Below, piece after piece: positions 10,264-18,968 of a stretch of DNA of 36,685 nt (position 1 is its first letter; the number at the start of each line of letters is the position of its first letter). The notes beneath the pieces were generated by a model. That model had not been told where the DNA came from and ran no database searches. It saw nothing but the letters and a program-made list of their open reading frames with translations. This DNA comes from DATBVX01 sp035263105 (GTDB lineage Bacteria; Pseudomonadota; Gammaproteobacteria; Steroidobacterales; Steroidobacteraceae): NCBI GenBank assembly GCA_035263105.1, contig DATFRO010000075.1, positions 1 through 36,685 on the forward strand. Direction: 5' to 3'. A program made the translations under genes and the position numbers.

Positions 10264-11100
10264 ATGTCTAAAGGACTCCAGCTCCTGCTGTGTGCGCTCG
10301 TCGGCGTCATGGCATTCATCGCGGCGCACGCCGATGACTGCAAGTTCACTGCCGAGCGCAGCGGCAAGGTTTCGGCCGCAGGGGCGAAGCGTATCGAGAT
10401 GCGCGCGGGTGCGGGTGACCTGAAGGTCACGGGCAAGCGCGGCGCAGGCGAGGTGTCCGGAACGGGCAAAGCCTGCGCGTCAACGCAGGAGCTGCTCGAC
10501 CAGGTGCAACTCAAGGTGACGCGCGAGGGCGATGTCATCCACGTCGATACGCCGATGCCGGACCTCTCCGGTTTCAAGATCGGCAACACCTACGCCACGC
10601 TCGACCTGGTGGTCGAGCTGCCGGACAACGTGCCACTGGTCGCGATCGATTCGAGCGGCGATGCCAAGTTCCAGCATCTCGCCACGGCGGATATCTCCGA
10701 CAGTTCCGGCGACCTCACGATCGAGGATGTCACCGGCGATCTCAAGGTGCGCGACAGCTCGGGGGACCTCGAGATCGATCGCGTGACCGGGAACCTGCAG
10801 CTCGAGGACAGCTCCGGCGACATCGAGGTCGACGATGTGCGCGGCGACGTCACGGTGGCCGCCGACAGCTCCGGCTCGATGACCATCGAGCACATCGGCA
10901 AGGGCGTGCACATCGTGCAGGACAGCTCGGGCGATATCGATATCGTCGATGTGAAGGCCAACGTCGTCATCGATTCCGACAGCTCGGGCGAGGTCGATGT
11001 GCGCAAGGTCGGCGGCAACTTCACGCTCTCCGGCAAGGGGAGCGGTGACATCAAGACCGCCGAGATTTCCGGCACGGTTTCGCTGCCTCCCGGACGCTGA
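10264..11100 (+). CDS. Exported DSSGD-repeat beta-helix protein (DUF4097-like)
   Basis: This 278-residue protein has a signal peptide (about 1-23) and a C-terminal half built from 18-20-residue repeats, each starting DSSG and containing alternating hydrophobic residues, from about residue 129 to 270. Seven DSSG copies and one decayed copy (KGSGD) are visible. The pattern is that of a right-handed beta-helix with a turn at each DSSGD, as in DUF4097/putative auto-transporter adhesin head proteins. Two cysteines (26 and 71) could form a disulfide in the periplasm. Its function is unknown; binding of metal ions or envelope polymers by the aspartate ladder is possible. The start at 10264 is preceded by GGAGGA at 10253-10258 and gives a proper signal peptide, unlike the longer frame from 10174. 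Confidence 0.8.
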   Translation: MSKGLQLLLCALVGVMAFIAAHADDCKFTAERSGKVSAAGAKRIEMRAGAGDLKVTGKRGAGEVSGTGKACASTQELLDQVQLKVTREGDVIHVDTPMPDLSGFKIGNTYATLDLVVELPDNVPLVAIDSSGDAKFQHLATADISDSSGDLTIEDVTGDLKVRDSSGDLEIDRVTGNLQLEDSSGDIEVDDVRGDVTVAADSSGSMTIEHIGKGVHIVQDSSGDIDIVDVKANVVIDSDSSGEVDVRKVGGNFTLSGKGSGDIKTAEISGTVSLPPGR

Positions 11101-11123
11101 GTCCCTGCCTCCCGTGCACCGAC

Positions 11124-11149
11124 ATGCTGTCAGCTTCGGCTGACAGCAT
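11124..11149 (+). terminator. Stem-loop with TTCG tetraloop after the DSSGD-repeat gene
   Basis: ATGCTGTCAGC and GCTGACAGCAT form a perfect 11-bp stem closed by the very stable TTCG loop, starting 24 bases after the stop codon. Only three Ts follow, so it is a weak intrinsic terminator by the U-tract rule, but position and stability fit transcript end formation or 3' protection. Confidence 0.65.
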
Positions 11150-11307
11150 TTCCCGTGCCTACGCGGCGCGCTGTGTATTCTTTGCACGATTCAGCTGCCT
11201 GAGCCCCTCTCTGGCCCACGCAGCGGTCGGCACGATCCTCGCATGACTCTTGGGCCCGCTGCGCTTCGCAGCCGGGCAACCGTTCGAGTCGAAGAGGAGA
11301 AGTGCTG

Positions 11308-11583
11308 ATGAACAACGATGTGATCGCTGAACAGTGGCCCCGGATCAGGGGCGCCTTGCGCCGCCGCTGGGGTCGATTGACCGACGAAGACCTCACTCGC
11401 GAGGGTAGCGCGAACTATCTCTCGGGATTGATCGAGCAGCGTTACGGAATGATCCGCGAAGTCGCCGATCGCCAGGTGCGCGACTTCGGCCGCCGCGTCG
11501 AGAAGCGCCTGCAGGCGCAGTCGCAGGCCAGCCCGCAGCAGCCCCGCCAGCCGCTCTCGCCGGAGCAGCGCCGTCCGTTCTGA
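11308..11583 (+). CDS. CsbD-like small stress protein
   Basis: This 91-residue soluble protein resembles the CsbD family: the opening MNNDVIAEQWPRIRGALRRRWGRLTDEDL corresponds to the usual pattern of Trp, Gly, Lys/Arg and WGxLTDxDL, followed by a helical segment ending IEQRYG. CsbD proteins are small, hydrophilic and often induced by general stress or phosphate starvation, but their biochemical role is unsettled. The C-terminal part is rich in Gln, Pro and Arg and looks disordered. The start at 11308 is supported by GAGGAG at 11294-11299; the alternative GTG at 11302 is too close to that site. It stands alone between the hairpin at 11124 and a convergent regulator gene. Confidence 0.75.
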   Translation: MNNDVIAEQWPRIRGALRRRWGRLTDEDLTREGSANYLSGLIEQRYGMIREVADRQVRDFGRRVEKRLQAQSQASPQQPRQPLSPEQRRPF

Positions 11584-11620
11584 TTCGCCCGAGGCAGGCA
11601 GCGTGCGACGCTGAATTCGT

Positions 11621-13684
11621 CTAAAGATCTGTGTCGCCTAACTGCGCTTCCAGCCGCTCCGCCAGCACCCGATAGCGCGAATTGCGGGCCAGTGGCACCA
11701 CGTAGAGCGGATCGCGCGCGACCCACGCGGGACCGATGCCCGGCGTGGTGGCCGACAAGCGCTCCAGCAGCTGTACCGCTTCGTCCTCCGCGCCCGCCCA
11801 GGCGAGGACGGCCGCAGCGATCATTGCGACGGTCAGGGAGGTCGACGCGTCACGCGACCTTGGCATCAGTTCGAGGGATTCTCGCGCACGCGCGATCGCC
11901 GGCGCCGGGTTGCCGGCGAAGAGTTGACCTTGCGCATCGAGCAGGCGCAGGAACCAATCGTTCCACGGCGTTCGCTCGCGCCCTGCCGCGTAGTCGAGCA
12001 CGTCTCTGCCGTGCCGCGCAGCCTCCTCGGCCTCGCCGAGAAGCGTTGCCGTCCAGCCCCGGTATCCGGCGACCGGGCGCTCACCGACGGACCAGAGACT
12101 GCTACCGCCTTGTCCGCTGATCACGCGAACGGCCGTTGTGGGTACCTGATCGAGCAAAGCTCGCAGGTCTGCATACCGCTGCTCGAGACGCAGCACATTG
12201 AAGTGCTGGTCGATCAGGACGGCCGGCCCCGCTGCGCGGCTCGCCCTCTCGAGCGCGTCGCGCCAGCGGCCAGTCTGCCCGCGATAAGCAAACTCCGCCG
12301 AGCCTGCGATGAGGCGCAGTGGCAGATCATCCGGAAATTGCTCGATCGCCTGATCGATGGCGCGTAGCGCTTCGTGCGGCCTGCGCAGCACGAGGAGGAA
12401 TGCCGCGGCGGCGCCAGCGATGAAGGGATTGGCCGGATCGAGCGCCTTGATCTCCCCCATTACTCGCAAGGCCTCGTCCACCCGGCCGGCACGCAGCAGC
12501 ATCTGTCCTTTTCCCGCGAGGTACATCGTATCGCCGACACCAACCGCTTCAGCCTGGTCGAAAACCGCGATGGCGCGCGCCAGGTCTCCCTCAACCCAGC
12601 TCAGGTAGAACGCCTCGGACGCCATGGGGAGCGAATCGCGCGGCGCCAGGCGGCGCGCGGTTGCGACGTCGGCACGAATGCGCTCGGCCTGTGCCCGGCT
12701 CGCGTCGTAATTGAACGCGAACATCGTGGTGCGGAAGGTCGCCCGCTGCGCATACGCCGCGGCGAACTGAGGATCGAGCGCGATGGCCTGGCCGAAGAGA
12801 TGGTCGATCTCGTGATAGCGCTCGATTGGCGCGTAGGGATGCACGAGCTGCCGGGCCACCAGGCCCTTGAGATAGAAATCGTAAGCCAGGGGATTGCTGG
12901 TGAGCGCTCCCTCCTGGGCCTCGCCCACGAGCTGCACCGACAATTGCGCTGCTACCTCGCCGGCGATCTCGCTCTGCAGACGCAACGCATCGGACAGCGT
13001 GCGGTCGTAGTTGCGCGACCAGAGGTTGCGATCCGCGCGTGCGTCGACGAGCTGTAGCGTGAGCCGGACTTGCTGCGCCTCGCGTCGCACCGAGCCCTCG
13101 ATCACATGGGAGACCCCCAGCTCGCCTGCGATCTCCTGGAGCGGCTTGGGCTTCAGGCGATACATGCGCATCGTGGTGCGCGATACGACCTCCAGGCCGC
13201 TCGTGCGCCGCGCCAGCGTGGTGAGGATCTCCTCGTGCAACCCGTCCGCGAAGAATGCATTCGCAGGGTCCGGGCTCAGGTTCTCGAACGGCAGAACCGC
13301 TATGCGTGGTTTGGCCGGTGTGACGGCGGCCCGCGAGGTTGCTGAGGTACCGGCCGTGACCTCCGCGACGAACCGGTAGCCGCGGCCCGGCACAGTGACG
13401 ATGTAGCGATGCTCGTTGGCGTTCTCGCCCAGTGCGCGCCGTAACGCCGAGATGCACTGGTTGAGGTTGTTCTCCTCGACCACGACGTTCGGCCAGACCG
13501 CTTTCATCAGCGCGGACTTCTCCACCAGCTCGCCGCGGCGCTCGACCAGGTGGAGCAGCGTCTCGAACGCCTTGGAGGTCAGCGGCAGAGCCTCGCCGGT
13601 CGCGCGTGAGCGCAGGAGGCGCTGGGTCGCGTCGAGCCGGAAGTCACCGAAGGCGTACAGGAGAGGTGCTTGATGCCCTTCCAT
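11621..13684 (-). CDS. CadC-like winged-helix regulator with TolB-like and TPR regions
   Basis: This 687-residue protein starts with an OmpR/CadC-type winged-helix DNA-binding domain (about 8-108; motifs LTSKAFETLLHLVERRGELV and NNLNQCISALRRALGE, then YIVTVPGRGYRFVAEV). A linker leads to a region starting PRIAVLPFENLSPDP (about 126-250) found in TolB-like/adenylate-cyclase-associated regulators, with ADGLHEEILTTLARR and VIEGSVRR. The rest is alpha-helical with TPR-like repeats (for example ALDPQFAAAYAQRATF, LDPANPFIAGAAAAFL). Unlike CadC, no clear membrane helix separates the domains, so it is probably cytoplasmic. Such proteins are common in Steroidobacteraceae and relatives; ligands are mostly unknown. 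It diverges from the UrcA gene across 141 bases, making that gene a possible target. No strong ribosome-binding site precedes the ATG. Confidence 0.85.
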   Translation of the reverse strand: MEGHQAPLLYAFGDFRLDATQRLLRSRATGEALPLTSKAFETLLHLVERRGELVEKSALMKAVWPNVVVEENNLNQCISALRRALGENANEHRYIVTVPGRGYRFVAEVTAGTSATSRAAVTPAKPRIAVLPFENLSPDPANAFFADGLHEEILTTLARRTSGLEVVSRTTMRMYRLKPKPLQEIAGELGVSHVIEGSVRREAQQVRLTLQLVDARADRNLWSRNYDRTLSDALRLQSEIAGEVAAQLSVQLVGEAQEGALTSNPLAYDFYLKGLVARQLVHPYAPIERYHEIDHLFGQAIALDPQFAAAYAQRATFRTTMFAFNYDASRAQAERIRADVATARRLAPRDSLPMASEAFYLSWVEGDLARAIAVFDQAEAVGVGDTMYLAGKGQMLLRAGRVDEALRVMGEIKALDPANPFIAGAAAAFLLVLRRPHEALRAIDQAIEQFPDDLPLRLIAGSAEFAYRGQTGRWRDALERASRAAGPAVLIDQHFNVLRLEQRYADLRALLDQVPTTAVRVISGQGGSSLWSVGERPVAGYRGWTATLLGEAEEAARHGRDVLDYAAGRERTPWNDWFLRLLDAQGQLFAGNPAPAIARARESLELMPRSRDASTSLTVAMIAAAVLAWAGAEDEAVQLLERLSATTPGIGPAWVARDPLYVVPLARNSRYRVLAERLEAQLGDTDL

Positions 13685-13825
13685 AGGGGCTTTTTCAGAG
13701 GAATTCAGACGATTTCAACTTCATCCCAAAGCTTCTTCAGCCGGCGAAGCGGATCTTAACCCCCGACCCGCCGGAACCCGAAACCCGGCGGCAGCCAGAA
13801 CCGGAAACACTTTGGGAGAACTGCA

Positions 13826-14185
13826 ATGAACGCCACGATCATCAAGTCACTCTTCACCCTGACGCTCGCAGCTTCGTTCGCAAGCCTTGCGGCCAATGCC
13901 GGCGAACCGATCACTGATGACAACGCCAGCATCAAGGTCAGCTACGAGCGCCTCGACTTCACCAAGCCCGATGCGGTGGCCGACCTTTACAAGCGCATCC
14001 AGACGAGCGCGCGCCGGGTGTGCAACGACGCGTCCTCGCCCTGGGATGCGAGCCGCGAAGAGACCTTCAAGCGCTGCTACAGCGCGACGCTCGACAAGGC
14101 GGTTGCGCAGGTGAACCGGCCGCAGCTCACCGCTCTGCATCAAGGGAAGGCGCAGCCCGTGCGCGTCGGTGCCTCAACCCCATGA
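13826..14185 (+). CDS. UrcA family exported protein
   Basis: This 119-residue protein has a signal peptide cleaved near ANAGEP (about residue 25) and the UrcA pattern: VSYERLDFTKPDAVADLYKRI, then SARRVC, a second cysteine in KRCY and AVAQVNRPQLTAL. The two cysteines (66 and 84) are conserved in the family and probably form a disulfide in the periplasm. UrcA-family proteins are small and of unknown function; the founding member in Caulobacter is uracil-regulated. GGGAGAA at 13814-13820 is a good ribosome-binding site. It is transcribed divergently from the CadC-like regulator. Confidence 0.85.
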   Translation: MNATIIKSLFTLTLAASFASLAANAGEPITDDNASIKVSYERLDFTKPDAVADLYKRIQTSARRVCNDASSPWDASREETFKRCYSATLDKAVAQVNRPQLTALHQGKAQPVRVGASTP

Positions 14186-14313
14186 CGTGCTAGCGCAAGG
14201 GCTCCCGACCGCCGCGCCCGTGTCGTTCGCTGGATGAGTTGCGAGCGATGCGGGCCGCGGCGGGTTACGGGGCCGCCGAGCATTGAGCCGGCAAGCAGTC
14301 CCGGTCTTGAGAG

Positions 14314-15201
14314 TCAGTGTCCGAGTTCGGCGAGCAGGTGATCGATCATCGAGAGCGCCTGCTCACCGTACCCGCCGCCGAACAGGTTCAGGTGATTGAG
14401 CACGTGATACAGGTTGTAGAGCGTGCGCCGCGTGCCCGCTGCCTGGTCGAGGGGCCAGCTGCGCTGATATGCGGTGTAGAAGGAGTTGCTGAAACCGCCG
14501 AACAGGCGCGTCATCGCGATATCCGCTTCGCGATCGCCGTAGTACACCGCCGGATCGAAGATCACGGGTGCCCCGGTGGAATCGGCGCCCCAGTTTCCGC
14601 CCCACAGGTCGCCGTGCAGCAACGAGGGCACCGGGCGATAGCTGCTGAAGTAGGAGCCCATCATTTCGAGCAGGCGCGCACCGCGCTCCAGCAGCCGTCC
14701 TGAATGTCCGTTGCGCCGCGCGAGCTCGAGCTGAGCACGCAACCGCCGCTCGCGAAAGAACTCGACCCAATCCGGGCTCCACTCGTTGCTCTGCGGCGTG
14801 CTGCCGATCGTGTTGTCGCGTTCCCAGCCGAACCGCGCGCTCGAGAGACGATGCTGAGTCGCGAGTTGTTCGCCGAGGAGCGACTCGGTGCGAGCGCTGC
14901 CGTCGCCGAAGTCGATCCACTCGAGCGCCAGGTACGCTGAGGCGCGTGTAGTGCCGACCGCGCGCACCTGGGGGATTCGCACGGCGTCGGCGCGCGTCAG
15001 CTCGACGAGACCCACCGCCTCCGCCGCAAATGCCTCACGCGACGCCGGCGAGCCCAGCTTGACGAACAGCGCTCCGGCGCGGCTCTCCCAGCGATAACTC
15101 TCGTTGATGCAGCCGCCCTGTACGCGGGCTGCCGGTTGCGGAGCGATTTGAGTCGACAGCGCGTCGGCGAGAGCTGCCGCAATCGCCGGCCAGTCGTGCA
15201 T
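14314..15201 (-). CDS. Fructosamine kinase family protein
   Basis: This 295-residue protein matches the fructosamine-3-kinase/ketosamine-3-kinase family (E. coli YniA type) over its whole length. Visible motifs are GGCINESYRW near the nucleotide-binding loop, a kinase lysine in ALFVKLG, LALEWIDFG at the hinge, the catalytic LLHGDLWGGNWG and the metal-binding FDPAVYYGDREADIAM. These enzymes phosphorylate the sugar part of glycated amines, which makes the adduct unstable and repairs glycated proteins or small molecules in the cytoplasm. The gene begins 15 bases after the HNH endonuclease gene on the same strand and is probably cotranscribed, with no obvious functional link. No clear ribosome-binding site is seen. 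Confidence 0.92.
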   Translation of the reverse strand: MHDWPAIAAALADALSTQIAPQPAARVQGGCINESYRWESRAGALFVKLGSPASREAFAAEAVGLVELTRADAVRIPQVRAVGTTRASAYLALEWIDFGDGSARTESLLGEQLATQHRLSSARFGWERDNTIGSTPQSNEWSPDWVEFFRERRLRAQLELARRNGHSGRLLERGARLLEMMGSYFSSYRPVPSLLHGDLWGGNWGADSTGAPVIFDPAVYYGDREADIAMTRLFGGFSNSFYTAYQRSWPLDQAAGTRRTLYNLYHVLNHLNLFGGGYGEQALSMIDHLLAELGH

Positions 15202-15216
15202 GGGGAACGCCGGCGC

Positions 15217-15891
15217 CTACGCGTGCCAGCGCTGCAGTCGGTCGTGGAGCGGGCTCGAGCGCGGGAAGTGGGCGCGCAGGTATTCCATCTGGTCGGCGAG
15301 CACGCGCCGCCCCTTGAGGTAGATGTACTCCGCGTAGGTCGGCGTGAACGGCACCGCGATCAGCTGCATCTTCGCCTGCTCGGGCGTGCGCGACGCCTTG
15401 GCGTTGTTGCAGCGGCGACAGGCCGCGACGACGTTGGTCCACGTGTCGCCGCCACCCTGGCTGAACGGACGGATGTGATCGCGCGACAGCTGCGACACCG
15501 GGAAGCGCATGCCGCAGTACATGCAGATCTGGCCGTCGCGCCGGAACAGCGTCTGGTTGTTGAGCGGCGGGGTGTAGTCGCCGCGCAGGTTTCCCGGGTT
15601 ATGCGAATGGCCGATGGTCGCGATGATGGAGTTCACCGCGACGCAGGTGCGCAGGCCGCTGCGTGCGTTGATCCCGCCGAACAGGCGATACAGGAGACTG
15701 CCTGCGGAGTAAGCCACCTGCTCCATGTGATAGAGCCGCGCCGCTTCGCGATAGTCGATCCATTCGAGCGGCATGCCGGCGACGTCCGTGCGCAGCACCT
15801 GCTGCGAAAGCGCGCGCTGCGTAGCGGGCACGACCAGCGTTCGCTCGTCGTCCCACTCGTACACTGCCGTCTTGCCTTCGCCCTTGCTCAT
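15217..15891 (-). CDS. HNH endonuclease family protein
   Basis: This 224-residue protein carries a zinc-bound HNH nuclease fold near the middle-to-end: CMYCG (Cys123, Cys126), SRDHIRPFSQGG (Asp138-His139), TWTNVVAACRRCNNAK (Asn153, Cys158, Cys161). The metal-binding histidine, central asparagine and four zinc cysteines all appear intact, so nuclease activity is plausible. It resembles the widespread stand-alone chromosomal HNH proteins of Proteobacteria, which are not tied to a restriction system; no methylase is nearby. The ATG at 15891 is chosen because a longer frame would need a TTG at 15945, upstream of the predicted transcription start. GAGGA lies about 12 bases before the ATG, rather far. 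A fructosamine kinase gene follows on the same strand. Confidence 0.88.
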   Translation of the reverse strand: MSKGEGKTAVYEWDDERTLVVPATQRALSQQVLRTDVAGMPLEWIDYREAARLYHMEQVAYSAGSLLYRLFGGINARSGLRTCVAVNSIIATIGHSHNPGNLRGDYTPPLNNQTLFRRDGQICMYCGMRFPVSQLSRDHIRPFSQGGGDTWTNVVAACRRCNNAKASRTPEQAKMQLIAVPFTPTYAEYIYLKGRRVLADQMEYLRAHFPRSSPLHDRLQRWHA

Positions 15892-15923
15892 GCTGTCGAC
15901 CGATCCTCGGTGGACCGGCGTGT

Positions 15924-15953
15924 AAGATACGGCATGACTGTGCAATAATTCAA
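15924..15953 (-). promoter_or_regulatory. Candidate sigma-70 promoter for the HNH endonuclease gene
   Basis: Read on the minus strand, TTGAAT (15948-15953) and TATCTT (15924-15929) are separated by 18 bases. Each matches the consensus at four of six positions. Transcription would start near 15917, about 25 bases before the ATG, which supports the short start. The region is also the leader of the divergent transhydrogenase operon. Confidence 0.35.
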
Positions 15954-16039
15954 CGCCGCAAGCCGTTCAAAGTTAAAGACAAAATTTGGCCGCCGTGGTT
16001 TCAGGGCCACAGCTGCGCCAGGTTTCCCTTGGAGGCGAC

Positions 16040-17164
16040 ATGCCAGTGGTGATTGGCGCGCTGAAAGAGGTCGCGCCCGATGAGTCGCGCGTGGCCCTGG
16101 TTCCGGAAGTAGCGGGTAAGTTCGCGGCACTCGGCGCCCGCGTGATGCTCGAAAATGGCGCCGGCGCAGCCGCCCAGTTCCCGGACGCTGCGTTCAAGAA
16201 CACTGAATTCTCCCCATCGGCACGCCCGCTCCTGTCGGCGGCGGACGTGCTGCTCAAGGTACAGCCACCGACGCTCGAGGAGATCGCGGCGCTGCGCGAA
16301 GGCGCCGTCGTCATCGGCTTCATGCAGGCGCATCAACGCGCGGACGTGGTGCGCGCCTTGCGCGACCGGCGCATCACCAGCTTCGCGATGGAATTCGTGC
16401 CGCGCATTTCGCGCGCGCAATCCATGGATGCGCTCTCCTCGCAGGCCGCGGTGGCGGGCTACAAGGCCGTGCTCATCGCGGCGAGCACCCTCGACAAGTT
16501 CTTCCCGATGCTGACGACCGCAGCGGGCACCATCCGTCCGGCGCAGGTGCTCGTCATCGGTGCCGGCGTTGCGGGGTTGCAGGCCATCGCCAGCGCGCGT
16601 CGCCTCGGCGCGGTGGTTGAAGCCTATGACGTGCGCAGTGCGACGCGCGACCAGGTGAAATCGCTCGGCGCCAAGTTCGTGGAAACCGGCGTGAGCGCCG
16701 AAGGCGCCGGCGGTTATGCGCGCGAGCTCACGGAGGAAGAGAAGCGCAAGCAGCAGGAAGTGCTCGAGCAACGCATTGCCGCGATGGATGTCGTGATCTC
16801 GACCGCCGCGGTCCCGGGCCGCAAGGCGCCGCGGATCATCCCGCGCGCCGCCGTCGAGCGCATGAAGCCCGGCGCGGTCATCGTCGACATCGCGGCCGAG
16901 TCCGGCGGCAACTGCGAGCTCACGCGCGCGGGCGAAGTCGTCGAGCACGGCGCGGTGAGAATCGTGGGACCGGTGAACCTGCCGAGCACCGTCCCGTATC
17001 ACGCGAGCGAGATGTACGCGCGCAATCTGTTCAACCTCCTCAAGCCCGCGATCGACAAAGGCGAGCTCAAGATCGACTGGAACGACGAAGTGTTCGCGCA
17101 ATCGTGCCTGACGCACGAGGGCGCGATCCGTCACGAGGCAACCCGCAAAATGGTGGAGTCATGA
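16040..17164 (+). CDS. pntAA: NAD(P) transhydrogenase alpha subunit, NAD-binding part
   Basis: This 374-residue protein is domain I of proton-translocating transhydrogenase. It binds NAD(H) in the cytoplasm and passes hydride to NADP bound on PntB, driven by the proton gradient. Motifs include GALKEVAPDESRVALVPE at the start, MEFVPRISRAQSMDALSSQA, the Rossmann loop VLVIGAGVAGLQA, and VDIAAESGGNCELT. The protein ends after domain I, so this is the split three-gene form known from Rhodospirillum rubrum rather than the fused PntA of E. coli. The ATG at 16040 is preceded by GGAGG at 16031-16035; the longer frame from 15986 adds residues absent from the family. Its stop overlaps the next start by four bases (ATGA), indicating translational coupling. 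Confidence 0.95.
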   Translation: MPVVIGALKEVAPDESRVALVPEVAGKFAALGARVMLENGAGAAAQFPDAAFKNTEFSPSARPLLSAADVLLKVQPPTLEEIAALREGAVVIGFMQAHQRADVVRALRDRRITSFAMEFVPRISRAQSMDALSSQAAVAGYKAVLIAASTLDKFFPMLTTAAGTIRPAQVLVIGAGVAGLQAIASARRLGAVVEAYDVRSATRDQVKSLGAKFVETGVSAEGAGGYARELTEEEKRKQQEVLEQRIAAMDVVISTAAVPGRKAPRIIPRAAVERMKPGAVIVDIAAESGGNCELTRAGEVVEHGAVRIVGPVNLPSTVPYHASEMYARNLFNLLKPAIDKGELKIDWNDEVFAQSCLTHEGAIRHEATRKMVES

Positions 17165-17454
17165 TCGACGGCATCATCGCCCTCTACATCTTCATGCTGG
17201 CGGCCTTCACCGGCTACGAAGTGATCTCCCGCGTGCCGGTGATCCTGCACACGCCGCTCATGTCCGGCTCGAACTTCGTGCACGGCATCGTGCTGGTCGG
17301 CGCTATGGTGGCGCTCGGCGAGGCGACCTCGACGCTCGGCACGGTGATCGGCTTCATCGGCGTGGTGCTCGCCGCCGGCAACGCGGTCGGCGGCTACGTG
17401 GTCACCGAGCGCATGCTGCAGATGTTCAAGGCGAGCGGGGAGAAGAAGCGATGA
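17161..17454 (+). CDS. pntAB: NAD(P) transhydrogenase alpha subunit, membrane part
   Basis: This 97-residue protein is the small membrane subunit corresponding to the C-terminal helices of fused PntA. Three hydrophobic segments are visible (about 5-22, 36-53 and 57-75), with the family motif FTGYEVISRVPVILHTPLMSG at the first loop and NFVHGIVLVGA following. Together with PntB it forms the membrane proton channel. The start at 17161 overlaps the pntAA stop by four bases, and its own stop overlaps the start of pntB in the same way. The three genes clearly form one operon. Confidence 0.94.
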   Translation: MIDGIIALYIFMLAAFTGYEVISRVPVILHTPLMSGSNFVHGIVLVGAMVALGEATSTLGTVIGFIGVVLAAGNAVGGYVVTERMLQMFKASGEKKR

Positions 17455-18851
17455 TGCCCGCGCTCAACCCGCAGGTCGCCTCGCTCCTCGTCAACGCGAG
17501 CTACCTGCTCACGGCGTTCCTCTTCATCATGGGGCTCAAGCGCATGAGCTCACCCGTGACGGCGAAGAGCGGCGTGATCTGGGCCGGCTGGGGCATGCTG
17601 GTTGCGACGCTGATCACCTTCCTCGCGCCGCAGATCGCCGGCAATTACCTGCTGATCGTCACCGCCATCTTCATCGGCGGCCTGCTCGCGTGGTGGACCG
17701 GCAAGCGCGTCGCGATGACCGACATGCCGCAGATGATCGCGCTCTACAACGGCATGGGCGGCGGTGCGGCGGCGGCGATTGCCGCGGTCGAGTTGTTTCG
17801 CGGCGAAGCGCACGCGACCGCGACCGTCAGCCTCGCAGTGCTCGGTGGGCTCATCGGCGCCGTCTCCTTCAGCGGCAGCCTGATCGCGTTTGGGAAGCTG
17901 CAGGGCCTGATCAAGCGGAGCCTGCGTTTCCGTGGCCAGCAGGCGATCAACATGATCCTGGTCGTGGTCGCGCTGGTCGCCGGCGGGTTCATCGCGCTCG
18001 ACATCAACTCGTCCTCGAACATCGTGATCGTGTTCTTCGCGCTCGCCCTGGTGCTCGGCATCACGATGACGTTGCCGATCGGCGGTGCGGACATGCCGGT
18101 TGTGATCTCGCTCTACAACGCGCTCACCGGTCTTGCGGTCGCCTTCGAGGGCTTCGTGCTCAACAACGCCGCGATGATCATCGCGGGCACCGTGGTCGGC
18201 TCAGCGGGCACGCTGCTCACGCAGTTGATGGCGAAGGCGATGAACCGCTCGCTCGGCAACGTGCTCTTCAGCGGCTTCGGCGAAGCTGCGGCCGCGGGCG
18301 GCGGCGAAGTGAAGGGGAGCATGAAGCCCATCGAGGCGGCGGACGTCGGCGTGATGATGGCCTTCGCACAGAAGGTGATCATCGTGCCGGGCTACGGCAT
18401 GGCGGTGGCGCAAGCCCAGCACAAGGTGTGGGAGCTGACACAACTCCTGATGGAGCGCGGCGTCACGGTGCGCTTCGCGATTCACCCGGTGGCCGGCCGC
18501 ATGCCCGGCCACATGAATGTGCTGCTCGCCGAGGCCGGTGTTCCCTACGACCTGATCGCGGATCTCGATGAGATCAACGCGGAGTTCGAGACCGCCGATG
18601 TCGCGCTCATCATCGGCGCCAACGACGTCGTCAACCCGGTGGCGCGCAACGACAAGTCCAGCCCGATCTACGGCATGCCGATCCTGAATGCGGACAAGGC
18701 GAAGAACGTGATCGTGATCAAGCGCGGCCAGGGCCAGGGCTTCTCCGGGATCGAGAACGCGCTCTTCTATCTCGACCAGACGCGCATGTTGTACGGCGAC
18801 GGTCAGGCCGCGGTCAGCCAGTTGATCCAGGCGGTGAAGGCGGTCGAGTAG
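17451..18851 (+). CDS. pntB: NAD(P) transhydrogenase beta subunit
   Basis: This 466-residue protein contains the remaining membrane helices (about 1-260) and the NADP-binding domain III (about 290-466). Markers are ALYNGMGGGAAAAIAAVEL and SLYNALTGLAVAFEGF in the membrane part, VIIVPGYGMAVAQAQHKVWEL at the start of domain III, FAIHPVAGRMPGHMNVLLAEA, and VIIGANDVVNPVARNDKSSP at the NADP site. Length and order agree with functional PntB. The complex normally makes NADPH from NADH using the proton motive force. An ATG at 17454 is an equally possible start, one codon later. A weak 5-bp hairpin follows, not a convincing terminator. Confidence 0.96.
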   Translation: MMPALNPQVASLLVNASYLLTAFLFIMGLKRMSSPVTAKSGVIWAGWGMLVATLITFLAPQIAGNYLLIVTAIFIGGLLAWWTGKRVAMTDMPQMIALYNGMGGGAAAAIAAVELFRGEAHATATVSLAVLGGLIGAVSFSGSLIAFGKLQGLIKRSLRFRGQQAINMILVVVALVAGGFIALDINSSSNIVIVFFALALVLGITMTLPIGGADMPVVISLYNALTGLAVAFEGFVLNNAAMIIAGTVVGSAGTLLTQLMAKAMNRSLGNVLFSGFGEAAAAGGGEVKGSMKPIEAADVGVMMAFAQKVIIVPGYGMAVAQAQHKVWELTQLLMERGVTVRFAIHPVAGRMPGHMNVLLAEAGVPYDLIADLDEINAEFETADVALIIGANDVVNPVARNDKSSPIYGMPILNADKAKNVIVIKRGQGQGFSGIENALFYLDQTRMLYGDGQAAVSQLIQAVKAVE

Positions 18852-18968
18852 CCGGGCGCGAGTCGCGGCACAGGCCGGGTTGCGACCCGTCGCGCTTATC
18901 GTCCAGACACCAGGGTCCGCAGCGCGCGTTGCGGCATAATTGCGCCTTCGTTGGGGAGGGTTCCGCTC

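Noticed and set aside
10648..11080. Regularly spaced short repeats that could suggest a CRISPR array
   Set aside because: The repeats encode DSSGD turns in a continuous reading frame with a signal peptide and are not identical; no cas genes are near.
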